The notes beneath the pieces were generated by a model. It was given only the letters and a program-made list of their open reading frames with translations. It ran no database searches and was not told the origin of the DNA. This document shows, in pieces, positions 44,203-57,485 of a stretch of DNA of 64,000 nt. The stretch is taken from positions 8,685,094 to 8,749,093 of the forward strand of contig CM037840.1 in NCBI GenBank assembly GCA_021234535.1. Reading direction: 5' to 3'. The stretch is from Stichopus chloronotus (Eukaryota; Echinodermata; Holothuroidea; Aspidochirotida; Stichopodidae). The stretch's first letter is position 1. Each line of letters starts with the position of its first letter. Made by a program: the position numbers and the translations under genes.

Positions 44203-46346
44203 GGATAAGAAACAGTATCATTCAGATTGTTGTAGATTATATTGTAATCACACAAGATAGATTGTAATCACACGTGAGCGCATAAATGGGAAATAAAATG
44301 CAACGTCCGAGCAATACTTGTACAATCATCACAGTTATTTAATGTTTTATGAATCTTGGTATGCAGTATGTCTCCGATTGATTTGTTTGTGGTTGTCCTA
44401 TCGTTGAATCCCTAAAATCGATTATGATGATTGTGAATAAAAACTTACTGAAGAGATGAAAAAGTGATAAAGGTTAAAGGCCTCCTCAATCCACATAAAT
44501 TAAAAAAAGGTCATGTGAGCGAAAACGAGTGAGAGATTAGCGGCAGACACTCGAATAAATGAAGGATATAAAACCTGTTTGTTCCATATTTTGGAGGAAT
44601 GTGTAATATGATAAGTATTCAGGAATCTTAATGGAGCTGTCGATGGTAACATGTATTTATATATTGCAAATTTAATTTGCAAAAGTAACTTTGTAATGTT
44701 GATATTGCATGTTGTAGACTCTCTTCTTTAGATAGGATAATAATTTTACACAGGATGCAGCAGTATAACAGACCATTGAAATTAGGTCACCATCACAATA
44801 ATATCTAGTATGCATGGGTGTCCCTTTATTATAGTAAGGATAAACATGGAAGTTGAGACACATGTCATAATTTAGAGATCTCTCAAATTTAAGTACGCTG
44901 AAGGAGTCATGGCATAAATTTAAAGACCGGTTTACACAAAACCTATCAAGAGATACCGGATATCAGAACAGCCACTTCATGACAGTAGTTTGGAATCCTC
45001 ACCATATCCAGTGTAGAATGTACAATACAAAAGCAGCAACACTGAAAGGTTTAGATACTCACGCGAGGGAACTGCCTTTGGTATCTGTTTTATTCTTACG
45101 AACATACATCGTCTCAAGTTATATGTTTTAAATTGGTAGATGTACAATATGATTTGCTAATATTATGTGTAAATTTTCAATAGTTACTTCATTTTTGCTT
45201 CTGCCAAACGCAAGGCTCTTTACAGAATACATGATTACAGTACTACAAAGATAAACTAATTTGAAAACCTGACAACTGTTTGGCAGGATTAATCTCCTCT
45301 GATTACCTCGTCCATTTTTACTCACCTTTTTTGCCTTGTCCTTTAATTGTCTTCTGATAATCTGACCATGCCTGTTTAATCCAAGATGTCCTATTGCTAT
45401 TACTGTTTTGTTTCTCAAAGTTAGAAACACGTCCTAAGTATTGCCTGAAATATTACAACAACTGTTTCCTCTTAGGGGTAAGCTTATATTGCTACAGCCA
45501 TACACGTAGACACACATTATGATCTTGAGGAAGATAGACTTTGGAAAAGTCTTGTAATGTGCAAGTACTTTATCAAACAGCATATCACATTTTGTAATGC
45601 ATGACTACCTGTATGCCATATTTATATATTTGTTAACTTGATAATTCAACAGGACTTTGACATCGTAGTCGTGGGCGGTGACCGGCTTCTCTGTTTACAT
45701 ATATTGTTGTAATTGTCATATAATAGGGATGATATTATTAGTCATTGCAATCATTCATAACTAATATTTTAGTTGTTGTTATCTTATCATGGAGCTCAGG
45801 GTTCAATTGGTCTCAATCTGTTTTAAGGATATGGAAAAGAAAGGATAACACAACGTCTTTTGTTTTTACTGACCTAATGTTGTAAGAATCAATATTTTTG
45901 TTGAAAAATGAAGGTATTCTCAATAATTTTTGATAAATCTTGAAAGATATGGACATTGATTACAACCAGCTGTTACATTTGGTTGGAAGGTGTTGTGGCT
46001 GGAAACTTCCAAGGTGTAGTCTTCAGATCCGAAACTTTTTTCTAAAGATGTTTGCATATGATGCACACGATTAAAGAATGAGGTCGTTTATGCTATTTAG
46101 CCTTCAGTACAATAGAACAATTTACAATAGAACAATTAAACTTCGTTAAGTAAATAAAGTCAGTGTTTTGAAGAGCGATCATTCTTCTTAATTACCTATT
46201 GAAAGATTCATGAGATCAGTTCATTCAGGTTAATCTTTAATATCTATATTTTATTAATGAATGCTGACATCGGGATCTTAGCCGGATCATAGGAGGTCAA
46301 GCACCCTTCTGAGGATGTGAGCGCGGACCTTACAATCTTCTTTACG
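44203..46346. other. Divergent intergenic region between TRIM-D and the plus-strand copies
   Basis: Orientation switches here: TRIM-A to D lie on the minus strand to the left, and the decayed copy and TRIM-E on the plus strand to the right. It probably holds the TRIM-D promoter. No gene, RNA or clear repeat was seen. Confidence 0.4.
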
Positions 46347-49330
46347 ATGGCCTCGTCGACTCTTCTAAAAGACTTGGACGGAAACTTCTACATGCCCTGT
46401 TTGTTTGGATAAATTTAAAGAATCGAAATTGCTACAAGGTTTCCATCGGATACTGTTGTGATTGCTTAAAAGCAGTCATGCATTCGAGCATAGAAGGAAA
46501 GTACTGTCTAAGACGGAGTCTTGTAGTAGAGAAATTGGCCACATTGTCGTCTGGGAATCCAAGATGTCGCTCACGCCAGCAGGAGTATGCAATTATGCTG
46601 TACAACTTGTGGAAATATACCATTTTCCATGATATCCATTTTGTTGATACGAGAACTTGATGAATTTATCAAAACCAAAATCAACTTTATGAAGTACCAA
46701 AGAAGGTTGAAGCATCAAAGCAACAACTGAACGAAAACGTTTGCCAGAAAACAGATGGAAATTGACATCGGATACCATCACTGTAAGAGAATCCGCTATG
46801 TACAAGAAGAAAATCTTTCCTCAATGCGGAATAATTATATTATGTATAATAATTTACAGAGTTTGGCAACAGCAACTGAAATAAACACAACACAGAATAA
46901 GCCAAAATTAAGATCTGATTATATGTCTAATTATTGTGCTCATATGAGCAAAAGATACGAGAACTTTACATTGATTCAACGTCTTCAACCATTCTAGCCT
47001 CTGGGGTGGACTAGACAGACGTTCGTTGTATTCTTGATGTTGGCTCAGGCTGGGAAGTCTTGATAGAAGGAATGAAGATGGAATTGGTAGAGGTTGAAAC
47101 TTTCACAGTTGCTGATAGCAATAACGTAATGAAAGTAACTTGAAGGACCCCTCCGTAACGATATAAAAGTAATGGAATAACAAACGTTGAGGAAGATTTC
47201 CAAGTATTATTGTCAATGGCAAAGCATTAGAGTGGTACTCGCGTATCACTGTCATAGATAAGAATCTGGGGAATGAATAAAACGACGAGATTGTGAAAAG
47301 TCAGAGAAGTTACACGATGTTGATGTAGATCGTCGTTGTCTTACTTTAAAATGTTTGCGATTGTCAACAGAGTGCCCACCTGGCGAAATCGGTATTTGTG
47401 ATGTCAAAGGTGGATCATACAAGAAAAATCCATTTAGTGAAGATAACCGAGACTGGTCGGAAGATCGATATGTGTGGTGTGTAAATACTGATACTGTCAA
47501 CAATCACATTATGGTAAGTGCTGACAGCATATGTGTGTACATATTTGGTGATCAGCTGAATTACAAGCAGACTATTGCACTACCGGATATGGAAATAAAA
47601 GAGAGTAAATTGGTATAAAGTCTCTCCACCAGAACAATTTGAAGACACACGCAAACCTTGTAGTGTGTGTGAGTGTGTGTACAGACCAGGACGGGTCATA
47701 CAGTATTCCCGCTCTGCTAGTGTTCCCGATGATGATGCCATAACTAGAATGGTTCAATACATCCAAGACGGCCGATATCTACTGGCAATGAAAGAAGTAG
47801 ATGGTGTAGTAGACTCTTCTAATAACAACGTTAGAGGAGATAACACTGGCTGCCTGATAGTGAAGTAAGTAAGAACACTCAAACTATTCATCAACCATGT
47901 CATTATATACATCTGTACATTGACGAGAATGACTCTGATGTGACGTGTGATAATAATATTACCAACTTCTGTGTAAGTGCAAGAACCACATCGTCAATGT
48001 CTTACTTTAGCTGCTCATGCGTGCGAGTGCATAACTCTAATGGACATCTATCTACAAGACGGCGCGAAATTTCCTTCAATGAAGTTTGATATGGTATAGA
48101 TATGCTGTTAACTACATTCCATATAAAGTCAATGTCATGAAGGATATTCCTTTGTAAGGAAGCTTAGGTAAGTACACCTTTCAGAGACTAAAGGGTCTTT
48201 TCTTTACTTTTGCTTGAATTTTGATAGGTATAAAGCGGCACTTCTGTCTTTGATCTTAATAACTCCTTTAAAGACAAAAGTGTTGATGTAAAATGGTTAC
48301 CTTAACACTGGAAAATGGTCAATTGTAGGACTACGTAAGAACCAATGATACCGCATATTTTGTTATGAGGGAATGTGCGTAATTCTTTTTAAGAATTTAT
48401 TTCAAGATCTGACCATGTTGGATCTTTATCGTTACTTAAAGATACTCTGCAATCTTTCTCTATCATATCCACGTTTCATCGAATAAATCTGGCAGTCGTC
48501 TTTCTGATGTTTTTAATGAGTAGTTCACTTGTCGCCATGTCAGTATTACAATATATTGAATAATACTTACCTTTGCGTAATTGAATAACAAAAATTGCTA
48601 CCAATAGAAATAAGCTTGGCAGAATCAAGAATACAGGTTCTAATTTCAAACCTTTAAACCGAAGTGTCACATAAGGTTATACAGGGGAGCAATTATTATT
48701 CATTTTCTATGTCAATGCTTTTCGTAAAGCCAGTTAAGTGTTACACGTAATTCTTTATCCTGATGAACACAAACATTTTTGTGTGATGACCGACCATATC
48801 GATCAAAATCTGAAAGATTGCACAATTCCTATTGCAGATAACTTATCTTGTAATGTTAGTTAAACCTGTGTTATACAGTAAAAATATTCAGTGTAATGAA
48901 TTGTGTGGAGCTAAAACAGCAATATCAAGTTGGTACTTCTAAACGGTTTTATTGGCCAACATCTTCCTAGGGAAAATAACAATACAATCCATAAAGTAAC
49001 CAATGTAACTAGTATTCTTACCCGTTTACCTTATCATTCAAGATCTACTCTCATGTATTACAATACCCTCATAATTATATTTTTATCCCAGTGTAATTAC
49101 ATGTGGCGTTTCGTAGGATGCAACTATTTCCCAGCAAATTGAAACCATTTCTTTACGATTGCACGCCCTTCCTCACGAACTCCTCATCCTTGATTACAAG
49201 ATGTTACAACTTGGGATCTTATTCTCCCCGAAAAATTGATTTCATAACAGAAGTCGGTCAAGTTTCAAACAATATTTCCAGTTCCATTTGATAAAAACGC
49301 CAACAAGACAACCAGGTAATATTTATATTC
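46330..49330 (+). repeat. Segmental duplication, left unit (pairs with 57500-61790)
   Basis: Besides the TRIM copy, the 3' flank matches that of TRIM-E: the block aaatttccttcaatgaag...taactacatt (48067-48120) against 60039-60090; ttgtgtggagctaaaacagcaatatcaag (48901 onward) against 61321 onward; attcaagatctactctcatg...atatttttatcccagtgtaatta against 61490-61545; and aagtttcaaacaat (49259) against 61719. Order and strand agree, so the copy arose by DNA-level duplication. Confidence 0.7.
46347..47868 (+). pseudogene. Decayed TRIM copy, closest to TRIM-E
   Basis: The ATG and first codons read MASSTLLKDLDGNF, as in TRIM-E, then the frame breaks inside the RING. A homologue of the first half of B-box 2 is at 46540-46618, but B-box 1 and its linkers are deleted, as is part of the coiled coil. 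Recognisable coiled coil runs 46650-46960. The segment tggac..agacgttcgttgtattc (near 47010) matches WTDVRCIP of TRIM-E. Propeller pieces in different frames follow at 47355-47618 (CPPGEIGICDVKGGSY, FGDQLNYKQTIALPD) and 47665-47868 (MVQYIQDGRYLLAMKEVDG). It has many stops and frameshifts, and 1.52 kb against 2.30 kb in TRIM-E. The splice acceptor AG before the ATG is also lost (tttacg in place of ttccag). It cannot encode an E3 ligase. Confidence 0.88.
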
Positions 49331-50042
49331 GACATTTTATACTTAAGTTCTTTCAAATCGACATTACTTTATTCTTATTGTAGCCGTCAAACGCCCCACA
49401 TGGGGTTGGTGTTCGCAAACGCGCGACATCAATGAATAGAAACGCTGAAGATTAGAACCCGTGTGCTTCTTTATTTCTTATTACGCCTTCCTCGTGCTAA
49501 TAATGCTTAACGTCAAATAACAGTTTATCTTGCCCTAGGCTACGTTATCACGTCATAGTGTCATACAGTCACGGTTCACTGTACAAAAAAGAAGAGAAAA
49601 ACTATTTTAAAACAGTAACATTCACATTACCAGACATGCATAACTTATCGTATACAGGCAGGAGGTTTGCAAGGAATCACCGAAAATTATGAGTATTTCG
49701 ACCAATTGCCAATGAAATTAAACCAATTATTTTGCAAATCGTATACTTACAATTGCAGGTGATATGATTATGTTATGTCACAGTATGTGTGAAAAAAAAT
49801 AAAAACAGTACAAGAGGGCAGTCCACGGAGTTGCGTATCTCATCGCCAACATGCATTTATTTCAATAAAGTCTTAAATGTGCACATCCGTAATAGTTTAC
49901 ACGTCACAGAAACCAAAAAGGAGGAACAGAACGCTTGCTGTTGTTAGTGCCGGACACTGATTCTAAATTAAAGCTAAATATTCTTCCAACATAAACATGA
50001 AATGTCTGTCCTTCTTAAAGTTCCTACATAAATACCAAATAA

Positions 50043-50310
50043 CATCACAGGAGGTGTTAGTTATGATCAGATATCAAACTTATCCCCCGATCTGTGCCCT
50101 CCAGTGTTTTGGCACTTATTCTGCCCACAATGGAGAAACAATGAATTAGCAAATGCTCCATTGAGCACAAACCCCCTCAAATGACATGATTAGATGTTAA
50201 GGCAGCCGAATGTGTCTTCTTTTCTCCATGAGGGGGTAATATGTAACCAAGCAGAGGATGAAAATGTAACTTTAAGAGGGACAGTTTCATCATGAAATTG
50301 TGGTAAACAT
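50043..50310. repeat. Dispersed repeat, copy 2 (partners at 2070-2275 and 36035-36115)
   Basis: Its left half (catcacaggaggtgt...tgctccattgagcacaaaccccctcaaa) matches 2070-2225, and its right half (gtaatatgtaaccaagcaga...tttaagagggacagttt) matches 36035-36115. This is the longest copy and probably nearest the complete element. Confidence 0.5.
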
Positions 50311-50699
50311 GAAACGGTAATATAGATATCTACTGTAAGCAAGCTTACGCCTGGTGGTGGCTCAAGCCTGGTGCCACTACTTTGACTCAAGTAAAGATAA
50401 CAAAACGGCTCAAAATTATCTGTCCATATTACACTACATAACTCAATAATACCATTGGGTTATTCCATAGGTTAGGGTTAGGCTTAGTGGTTAGAGATAT
50501 AGGAGCATCCCTCTATGGGTTATACGCACATTAGTCTGCTATTGACCTGTGAAGGACCTGGTTCTGCTAAAATTATTGTTTGACTTAAAAATAACATTGT
50601 CATAATTGACAGTAACGTTCAAATAAGTTATCCACAGGGGCCAGTTCTGATAAAATTGTTTTGGCTTAATTTAAAAGGTGGTGTCTATCGCACGCTCTA

Positions 50700-51230
50700 T
50701 TTGTTACCAAAAAATCATCACTGCAGTTCACAATTTACTATAAGAGTGATAAACTGTGCCTTCGTTTTTGTGTTTATAGGAAGGACCTTGTAAACTTTTG
50801 CGTGTAATGCTCATTTAGCAATCTGGGGGCAAAAATGACTTTTTTTCTTCTAAAATATCACTAAATTTTACAGTTTACCATAAAAGTAATATAATTTGAA
50901 TGTTACACTCTCAGGTGAATCCTTGCAAACGTTTGCATTAAATGTTCAAATACTTCTCAAGATATGCTGGAAATATTAATTTTATTTCAAATTCGACTTT
51001 TTTTCCCTAAAAAATCAGCTAATTTCACTGGATTTACCATTACAGTAATTTTAAGTTGAAAAATAGGTTGTCAGGTAAGTATTTACGAAGGTTTAAGTTA
51101 ATTGTTGTAACAGTTTCAAAGATATGCTTCAAATACAAATTTGGGGCAAAATTAACTTTTTCCCTAAAAATCAGCAAATTTGACTCAATTTATGATACAA
51201 CCAATACATCTTGGTAATTTTAGCATAATG
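50700..51230. repeat. About four tandem repeats, period about 150 bp
   Basis: The phrase aaaatcannna..ttca.nn.tttac.at recurs at about 50708, 50852, 51009 and 51164. Each is followed by agtaat/agtgat, an aggtgaatcctt / aggtaagtattta / aggaaggacctt block, and ggcaaaa.t.actttttt.cct. Divergent copies; no coding content. Confidence 0.6.
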
Positions 51231-52439
51231 CACAACGTATCAAGTTTTAACTTACATACTAGCTGATATACGTTTGAAGGTATTCTGGAAAAAACCGCAC
51301 CTTGGACAGGTGCGAGCACACACAAGCACACTCCCACACATCGGCACAGATGCTTTTATTTACGCCACCCAACAGGAGCCGGCTGCACCCGTGGTCATTC
51401 TACCATGGTACCCCTGGGGTGTTGCTACTCATAACTGCGTTTTCATGGCAACCGATCTCGGATAGTGGAGAGTACAATATATAGCTCCACTAGCCACGTG
51501 ACTACAGTATCTCATCTTAGCTCTCTTAGGTCAATGAGATAAAAAAGGCGATGACCCACGGTTCCCCCTATTCTTGTGCTTCTAAATTATTAACTTTGTC
51601 TTTGGTTAAACCATTGTTTGTGTGGTGAATCATGCAAATCAATTATCTCAAACTAACCTCTTGTTAGGCATGAAATTTACATAACCTTGAATTTTTTTAT
51701 CAAACTATTCAACAAAAGTTTGTTTAAAAAAGGATGTAGTACATTGCTCTGAAGCTTGTGTACGAAAGAGCAACCTATGCAAATTTAACTATATTCCAGT
51801 AAAATGTGAACAACAATTTTATGCATATCGAAGGTGTGTATTTTTAAAAATATAGTCTGTTTTCTTTGGAATTTCTCAAATAGCTAGCAATTTTGCAGAC
51901 TCTTCACCCTTTCGTTCCACGACTTCCTGTGACTGGGCTGTATTCACAAATAGTGAAAATTGTTACATATTTTGTATTAGCACCCAATATAATTGACCCA
52001 TGTCACTGCTAGTTATCCAGGGTCGAGGAGTGTGGGGGTATTTTGGTTCCTCCTACTATTAATCATTGTTTGTAACAACTCCTTTCCTCAGTTTCCCAGC
52101 AGATTACATAGCCAGAAATTTGGTATAAAATTGTAAGTAAGTGTAAAGTTGTTTGTATTAGGCTACATGGATCGGCTAGAAGTAGGAAGGGAAATTTAAA
52201 TGCCCCATGCACCTAGCAAATGACCACAGACAGAGTACATATTTTAGGGTGTAAATATGCCCCAGGGAACTTCATGGTGCATAACATGCCACTTTTGTTC
52301 TGTTGTGGGTCATCTAGGAAGAATAAATGAACTCTATCAAATAGAGGGCGCTCTTCAAATGAGCTGAACCTTTTTCTAAGCTGAGCCTTGATTTGTTGTT
52401 TATCAGGTACCTATTATTCACAAAGTCAGTAGCTTTTCA

Positions 52440-52600
52440 TATCGTCCCAGAGATGGACTGCGGAACTGAAGATAAGAAGGGACTCGAATGAGACCTTCGA
52501 CCCACAATCTATTAGGATTGTTCAGTGATCGAGCTGCATGTGGTTGGCGGTTCAAGATTGGGATTCCCCGTGATGTTGCGATGAAGGTCATCACTTGCAC
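52440..52600 (-). mobile_element. Possible tRNA-derived SINE fragment
   Basis: On the minus strand gcagctcgatcactgaac, a short stem-loop acaatcctaatagattgt and ggtctcattcgagtccc are spaced like the D-arm/A-box, anticodon arm and T-arm/B-box of a tRNA. Pairing is imperfect and the acceptor stem is absent, so it is not a functional tRNA. The identification as a SINE head is tentative. Confidence 0.22.
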
Positions 52601-55600
52601 AGGGAGTCGCATGATGTGAGTGGAATATATGAGTATATGCTTTGACTGCATTGCCTTTAATAAGTGAGCTGGTGCAGTGTGTTTGCTGCATTTTAGCGTT
52701 GGACTACAACCGATGTGAACTGAATTAGTCTATCTCTGTGTTAAGTGGAAGAAATTACCAGCGTAATCCCCTATAATCAGAAACGAAACTAAAGTTACTG
52801 TTACCCATGAGGTAAGGACAATTTACTAAAGCTTTTAACTTCTTTGGTATTGAATAGTAATATGTTGTTTCTTCCATGCAATATGCTCCTGTATGTTCCT
52901 GAGTTCTTGTTACCCACAATCCTGGACCATATAGTCGAGGATTGTGGAAGACATGGGACATCGGCCCACGCTCTCCCTATCAATGTTGAAATTTGGAATA
53001 TCTGCTAGTTGGAGACAACATTACGCTAAATGAGTTAAAGTATCCTGGGCACTCTGATTCTCAGTGTAGCCAACATTGAGAAGAGGAGCGGGGTACGTAG
53101 CCCAACCATAAGCCTAACCAAATTTAAACAATTTCAACATTAAATGGAGGATGGTGGGTACTGTCACATGTGTTTTTGTCGAGGATTGTTTCAACTTCTC
53201 TACACAGCTATGAGAACATGCTAATGTACGTGTAGAGAAGCTTTTAAAATTTGTAGCACAACTTTGAGAGTCGTCATATGAACCTTGCTGTAAACTGTGA
53301 TTGAATTGTATTATTATCAACAAGGGGGCACTAGTCATTGGTTTATGCCGATAATTTTAGGTTAAATGTGTGTATGGGTATGACGATACCATCAGATGAT
53401 ATTGTATACTGTGTACATCCCACATAGCCATGCATGATTGAGTTCTTTGTATAAATTGAGAAGGTATGAACTTCAAACAACGAGCGATGGAACAGCGTGT
53501 TGTTGTGTTTGAGAGTGTGTTTGGTAAGTGTGCCGTGAATAATTGACCGATCCCCACATTTTTTTTCTTTATTCAGGTTATTTTTATAAGTGCAGTTAAT
53601 TGTTGCTTAAATCTCTGCTACCACATCCGTTCATGTTTGTAGCCATTCGAAAACACAGGTCGTATGTGGTAGTGCAACTCTGGTTGGGGCTCTGTAAAAT
53701 AGAAACCGCATAGCAACCATTTTCAAAGACGTTTACATGAGTTTCTAGTGTCGTGCGAAACATGTAGGCCGAAACGAGACTTGATAGTTACGTTTTGTTG
53801 GTATTCAGTGACTAAAAATGAACAGTTTTTGTCTTGACAGTTATGTCTTGTTGTTTTGCAAACAGAAGACTTCATCAACTTCATGATTAAGCAAACTTAG
53901 CACATATGTTAATAGTCGTTCACTTCCGCCTAGAGCCGAGTATACACTGTTTTGCACTCTAAGGCTTATGTTAGACTCAAAATATCAAACTCGATACAAT
54001 GATTACAACTTAATTAAAATATGTATTTTGCTTACGATACCACTTCGACGGCTGCCATGTCAGAAGTGTTCCAGGAAGTTTTACATGGCGTTAGTCTCAT
54101 ATCCTCACGTAAACTGAACTTATTGCGTCTACACTATTCTGCGATGGGCAATAATTTATATAGGCCACTTCGCTATACAATCCGCCAAGTACTCGTAACC
54201 CAAATGGCTTAACTTAAGAAACTGTAGTCCGTATCACCTAATCCTAATCTTTAAGAGCTAGAAGTTAGGAATAGTGTTTTAGGCGCATTCGTTCAGAGAA
54301 GTTCGAAATACTGCAATACTGATTTGTCTTGCCCGGAGTAGTAAAGTGTGCTGTGGCGTATCAATTGCAATATTGTCACTGCCAAGGTTTCCTACTAGAT
54401 TAGGTCTACTAAGTATGATAGCGAAGTTACCGGACAGCGGTGACATAATACTGGTTAAAGACCTAACATGATGTGTATCGTTATCAGTTCAACTATAGCC
54501 TATGTCTTTCCCTCTATGCACTGTTATATGCACGTCTGTAATCTGCATAAGCATACCAAAGAAGTTAAAACGAATAGACTGTAGGCCTAAAATCACAGTT
54601 GCAGTATCTTCAAATATGGAGTGTAGGTCTATAGGTTTGCCATTGTGAGTATACAATCAATGTACTAAAGTGTTTTCTTCTTCCTGAGGTTAAAAGCCAT
54701 GCATTGCTGGTCCCCTTTCGATTAGTGACACTTCTGTTCAATGGTTGCTGAACAATAGATGAGCTAGAGATACAACAGAGGCCTACACTCTCATGCAGAA
54801 TTAGTCCGTGCATAGGTTACATCATTCCGATGTAGTTGTTATTGGCTCTCTTGCAGAACTGCCCAAAGAGAAACTACTTACCTTCCAGTAACCTATGTGC
54901 TACTGTACCTGGTGCCAGTGAGGGATTAAGCCTCAGCTGGCCCATACCTGAACTTTTTCAATTAGATCTCGGGCTAATAAAAATAGAGTCAGCCTAAAGT
55001 GAAACTTTTGTGGCTCGAATTTTCTGCTGGCCCCGAAGGCATGTGCCTTGTCTAGCTAAGTCAGCACAGGCTGCCTGGTGCACTTGTCAACTTTTGCCAC
55101 TGAGCTATTCATACTGCATCCGATAGGCCTATCTTCTCAAACTTAAAACCCAGGACCAGAACTTCCCGATCTCGGGAGTAAACGTGCTTTGAATACTACC
55201 TATACTGAGGCCTTATGCCGTTTAGTCTAAAGTAAAAAATATCATGCCCCAACGTTATTTCTCATTTCTGTATTAGTATAAGCCGAAAAGTAGCCTGCTC
55301 ATGCATGGTATTCAGGCATAATTGTAGCCTATGCCATTAGCCAAAGGCTAATGAAATTGAAAGGATAAAATCCCACAGCTTTAAGGTTTCACCGACGGCT
55401 CTCCAAAGTCCGAAGTCTTGCAGACGAAGCATTCCAACAGTAGTTTCATCACTGAAGTAGTTAAAGACAAATAGGGAGAGGAGGCCTTAGCTTCTACACA
55501 ATAACAAGAATGCAAGTAATGGAGTTTCAATTTGTTGAATAACTATTGTCTGGCTCTGTAATCACAACGGAGGATAGACACGGCTTGGAATTATTTTAAA

Positions 55601-55813
55601 TGGTCAAATGTCATTTGGGCACAGCAAGGGGCAAATTGTGAACCTGTTGTTACTGTGAACATCTTGATATTTTTGTTTATAGTAAATCTGATATTTGCAT
55701 GCGTGTACTACTTAACAAGAACTCCAAAATAGTTGGAGTCGACTGTCATACGTGGTCGTAACCAGTTCCCATATTTGAATTTTTGGATGCACGGTATCCA
55801 AATACTGTTTAAT

Positions 55814-55842
55814 CAGTGGTGTAACCACTGGGGGGGGGGGGG
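55814..55842 (+). mobile_element. Transposon-terminus-like sequence with G tract
   Basis: The sequence cagtggtgtaaccactg runs directly into 13 G (55830-55842). CAGTGGYGTAAC...GGGG ends are common in DNA transposon remnants. No mate was found. Confidence 0.3.
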
Positions 55843-56593
55843 TTGGTGAGTGGGATATCCCAACTTTTCCGCAAAAAATTCTTTATCTGTAATCCCTCAA
55901 AAAAAAAAAAACACACACAATTACTGTATCGTAACACTGCCATTAACTCCAATGACTTGCATTTACCCAGTTAAACAAGGAGTTATTTTTGGCAAAGAAA
56001 ATGTTTATTGTTTGCCCAATGTAGGTGCCCTTACATTCCTTTAATTCCAGTGAATTACCCCTCGGACCCCTCATCAAATCTCTCTACCCCACGCCTGATC
56101 TCTCGCTCTAAGCACTCGAATGGTCACCAGGAGTAACTACACTAAGGAATATTGCCCCACTTTTTTTCACCCCTACAATGTGCAGATGTGTTTAAAGTCT
56201 GTGGTATCTTGACAATCTTGTGAAACTTCAATGTGAGGTCTAATTGTGTCATTTGCTCTCATTTTTTGGGGGGGGGGGGGGGGGTGAAGAGTCACTTTAT
56301 GTGCTGTGGCAGATTTCATCTTCTTGAGCATGAAAGTGACAGTCAAAACCGAAATTATTCTCATATAAGTTTAGTATTCAATGGTCCACAGTGTTTGATG
56401 GTAAAATATTTTAACTTAATCCCTTGTCTTCAAAACGCCAAGTACTGATATCCAAACACTTGTGAAATTATTTTTATAGTGCTCAAGCAAGTTGTGATAA
56501 TGACTTACCTTCAGGTCACATCTCCTGATAAGAATGGTGTTACTGTAAGTGACTTGTTGATGACAGCCAAGTTTCTGGTGGTGATTTATCTAC

Positions 56594-56700
56594 CTTTCTG
56601 TCTATCTGTCTTTCTGTCTATCCGTATATCTGTCTGTCTGTCTATCTGTCTGTCGGTCATTCCGTCTTTTCGTCCGTCTGTCCGTTTATCCGTCTATCCG
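56594..56700. repeat. Imperfect (TCTG/TCTA/TCCG)n microsatellite
   Basis: Tetranucleotide units such as tctgtctatctgtcttt and ccgtctgtccgtttatccg run for about 105 bases with drift from TCTG to TCCG. Confidence 0.75.
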
Positions 56701-56764
56701 CGAAGAATTATCTTCCACATCCGTTCATGAATGTGTTCGAAATACACAGTATTCTTTATGTAGA

Positions 56765-57225
56765 GGGCCATTGGGTGTATTCAGGAATTTTGAGCCGAAG
56801 GTCCCATGTTGGCCCTTTGGCTCATTTTATGAAATGCTGCAAAAATGCTTCTCCCCTACAAATTCAAAATGCATAGAAATCCTTCTACAGATTCTCTTGT
56901 ACAATGTTGATGGTTTGTCATAATGATACTTCATTAGTGATGCTTCTCACGGTGTTCCAAATTTTTGGGTGCATGGTCCCATGTTGGCCCAATTTTTTAA
57001 ATTCCGCAAAATGCTCCTCCTTCTACAAATTCTCTGGTACAATGTTTGGTGGTTTATGATAATAATACTCCATTAATGGTAACTTCAGAATGTAAAGGAA
57101 TATGGGGTGAAAGGTCTCATGTGGACTCTTTGGCCCATTTTATGAATTTCTGCAAAGTGCTTCTCCTCCTACAGATTCTCTTGTACATTGTTGATGGTTT
57201 GTCCTAATGATACTCTGTCAGTGGT
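56765..57225. repeat. Three diverged tandem repeats upstream of TRIM-E
   Basis: Three copies contain ggtcccatgttggccc (56798, 56978; third as ggtctcatgtggactct at 57112), a ..ttttatgaaatgctgcaaa.. block, cttctacagattctcttgtacaatgttgatggtttgt and aatgatact.ca.tagtg. Spacings are about 180 and 134. The array ends 300 bases before the TRIM-E start codon, so it lies in the promoter or the 5' intron. Confidence 0.65.
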
Positions 57226-57485
57226 ATCTAATTGGTTTTCAGTTCTTTTTGGTGTTTTAGGATTCCACATATGATTACAGGCACTTAGTTAAGGGTTCGA
57301 GCTTCTGCACCATTGGTGCTCTAGTATAAAATATGAAAATTTGAAAAAAGTAACATACATGTAATATACCTAAATCTGGAGGAGCGTCACATGTATTTAT
57401 GAATCGCATATGAATTACACATCCAAAAGGACTTGTAATTGTAGTATACATGTTGTCTGGTACGACTTCCAGTAGTATGTTATCG

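Larger units (their letters stand above)
49331..52417. other. Non-coding stretch with two repeat families
   Basis: No supported gene. It contains the dispersed repeat at 50043-50310 and the tandem repeats at 50700-51230. The frames at 51274-51484 have no family or splice support. Confidence 0.4.
52652..56755. other. Non-coding stretch upstream of TRIM-E
   Basis: No gene supported. It contains a transposon-end-like sequence at 55814-55842, a 17-base G run at 56268-56284 and a tetranucleotide microsatellite at 56594-56700. Confidence 0.4.

Noticed and set aside
44169..44255. 29-residue N-terminal extension of TRIM-D
   Set aside because: It crosses the acceptor at 44201-44202 and has no counterpart in the paralogues. 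MASST at 44168 aligns with all of them.
46347..47868. Processed (retroposed) TRIM pseudogene
   Set aside because: The parent genes have a single coding exon, so lack of introns is uninformative. The shared non-coding 3' flank with TRIM-E shows DNA-level duplication.
54021..54212. 63-codon plus-strand frame starting at an ATG
   Set aside because: The composition is protein-like, but there is no splice signal, homology or neighbour, and its length is within chance expectation.
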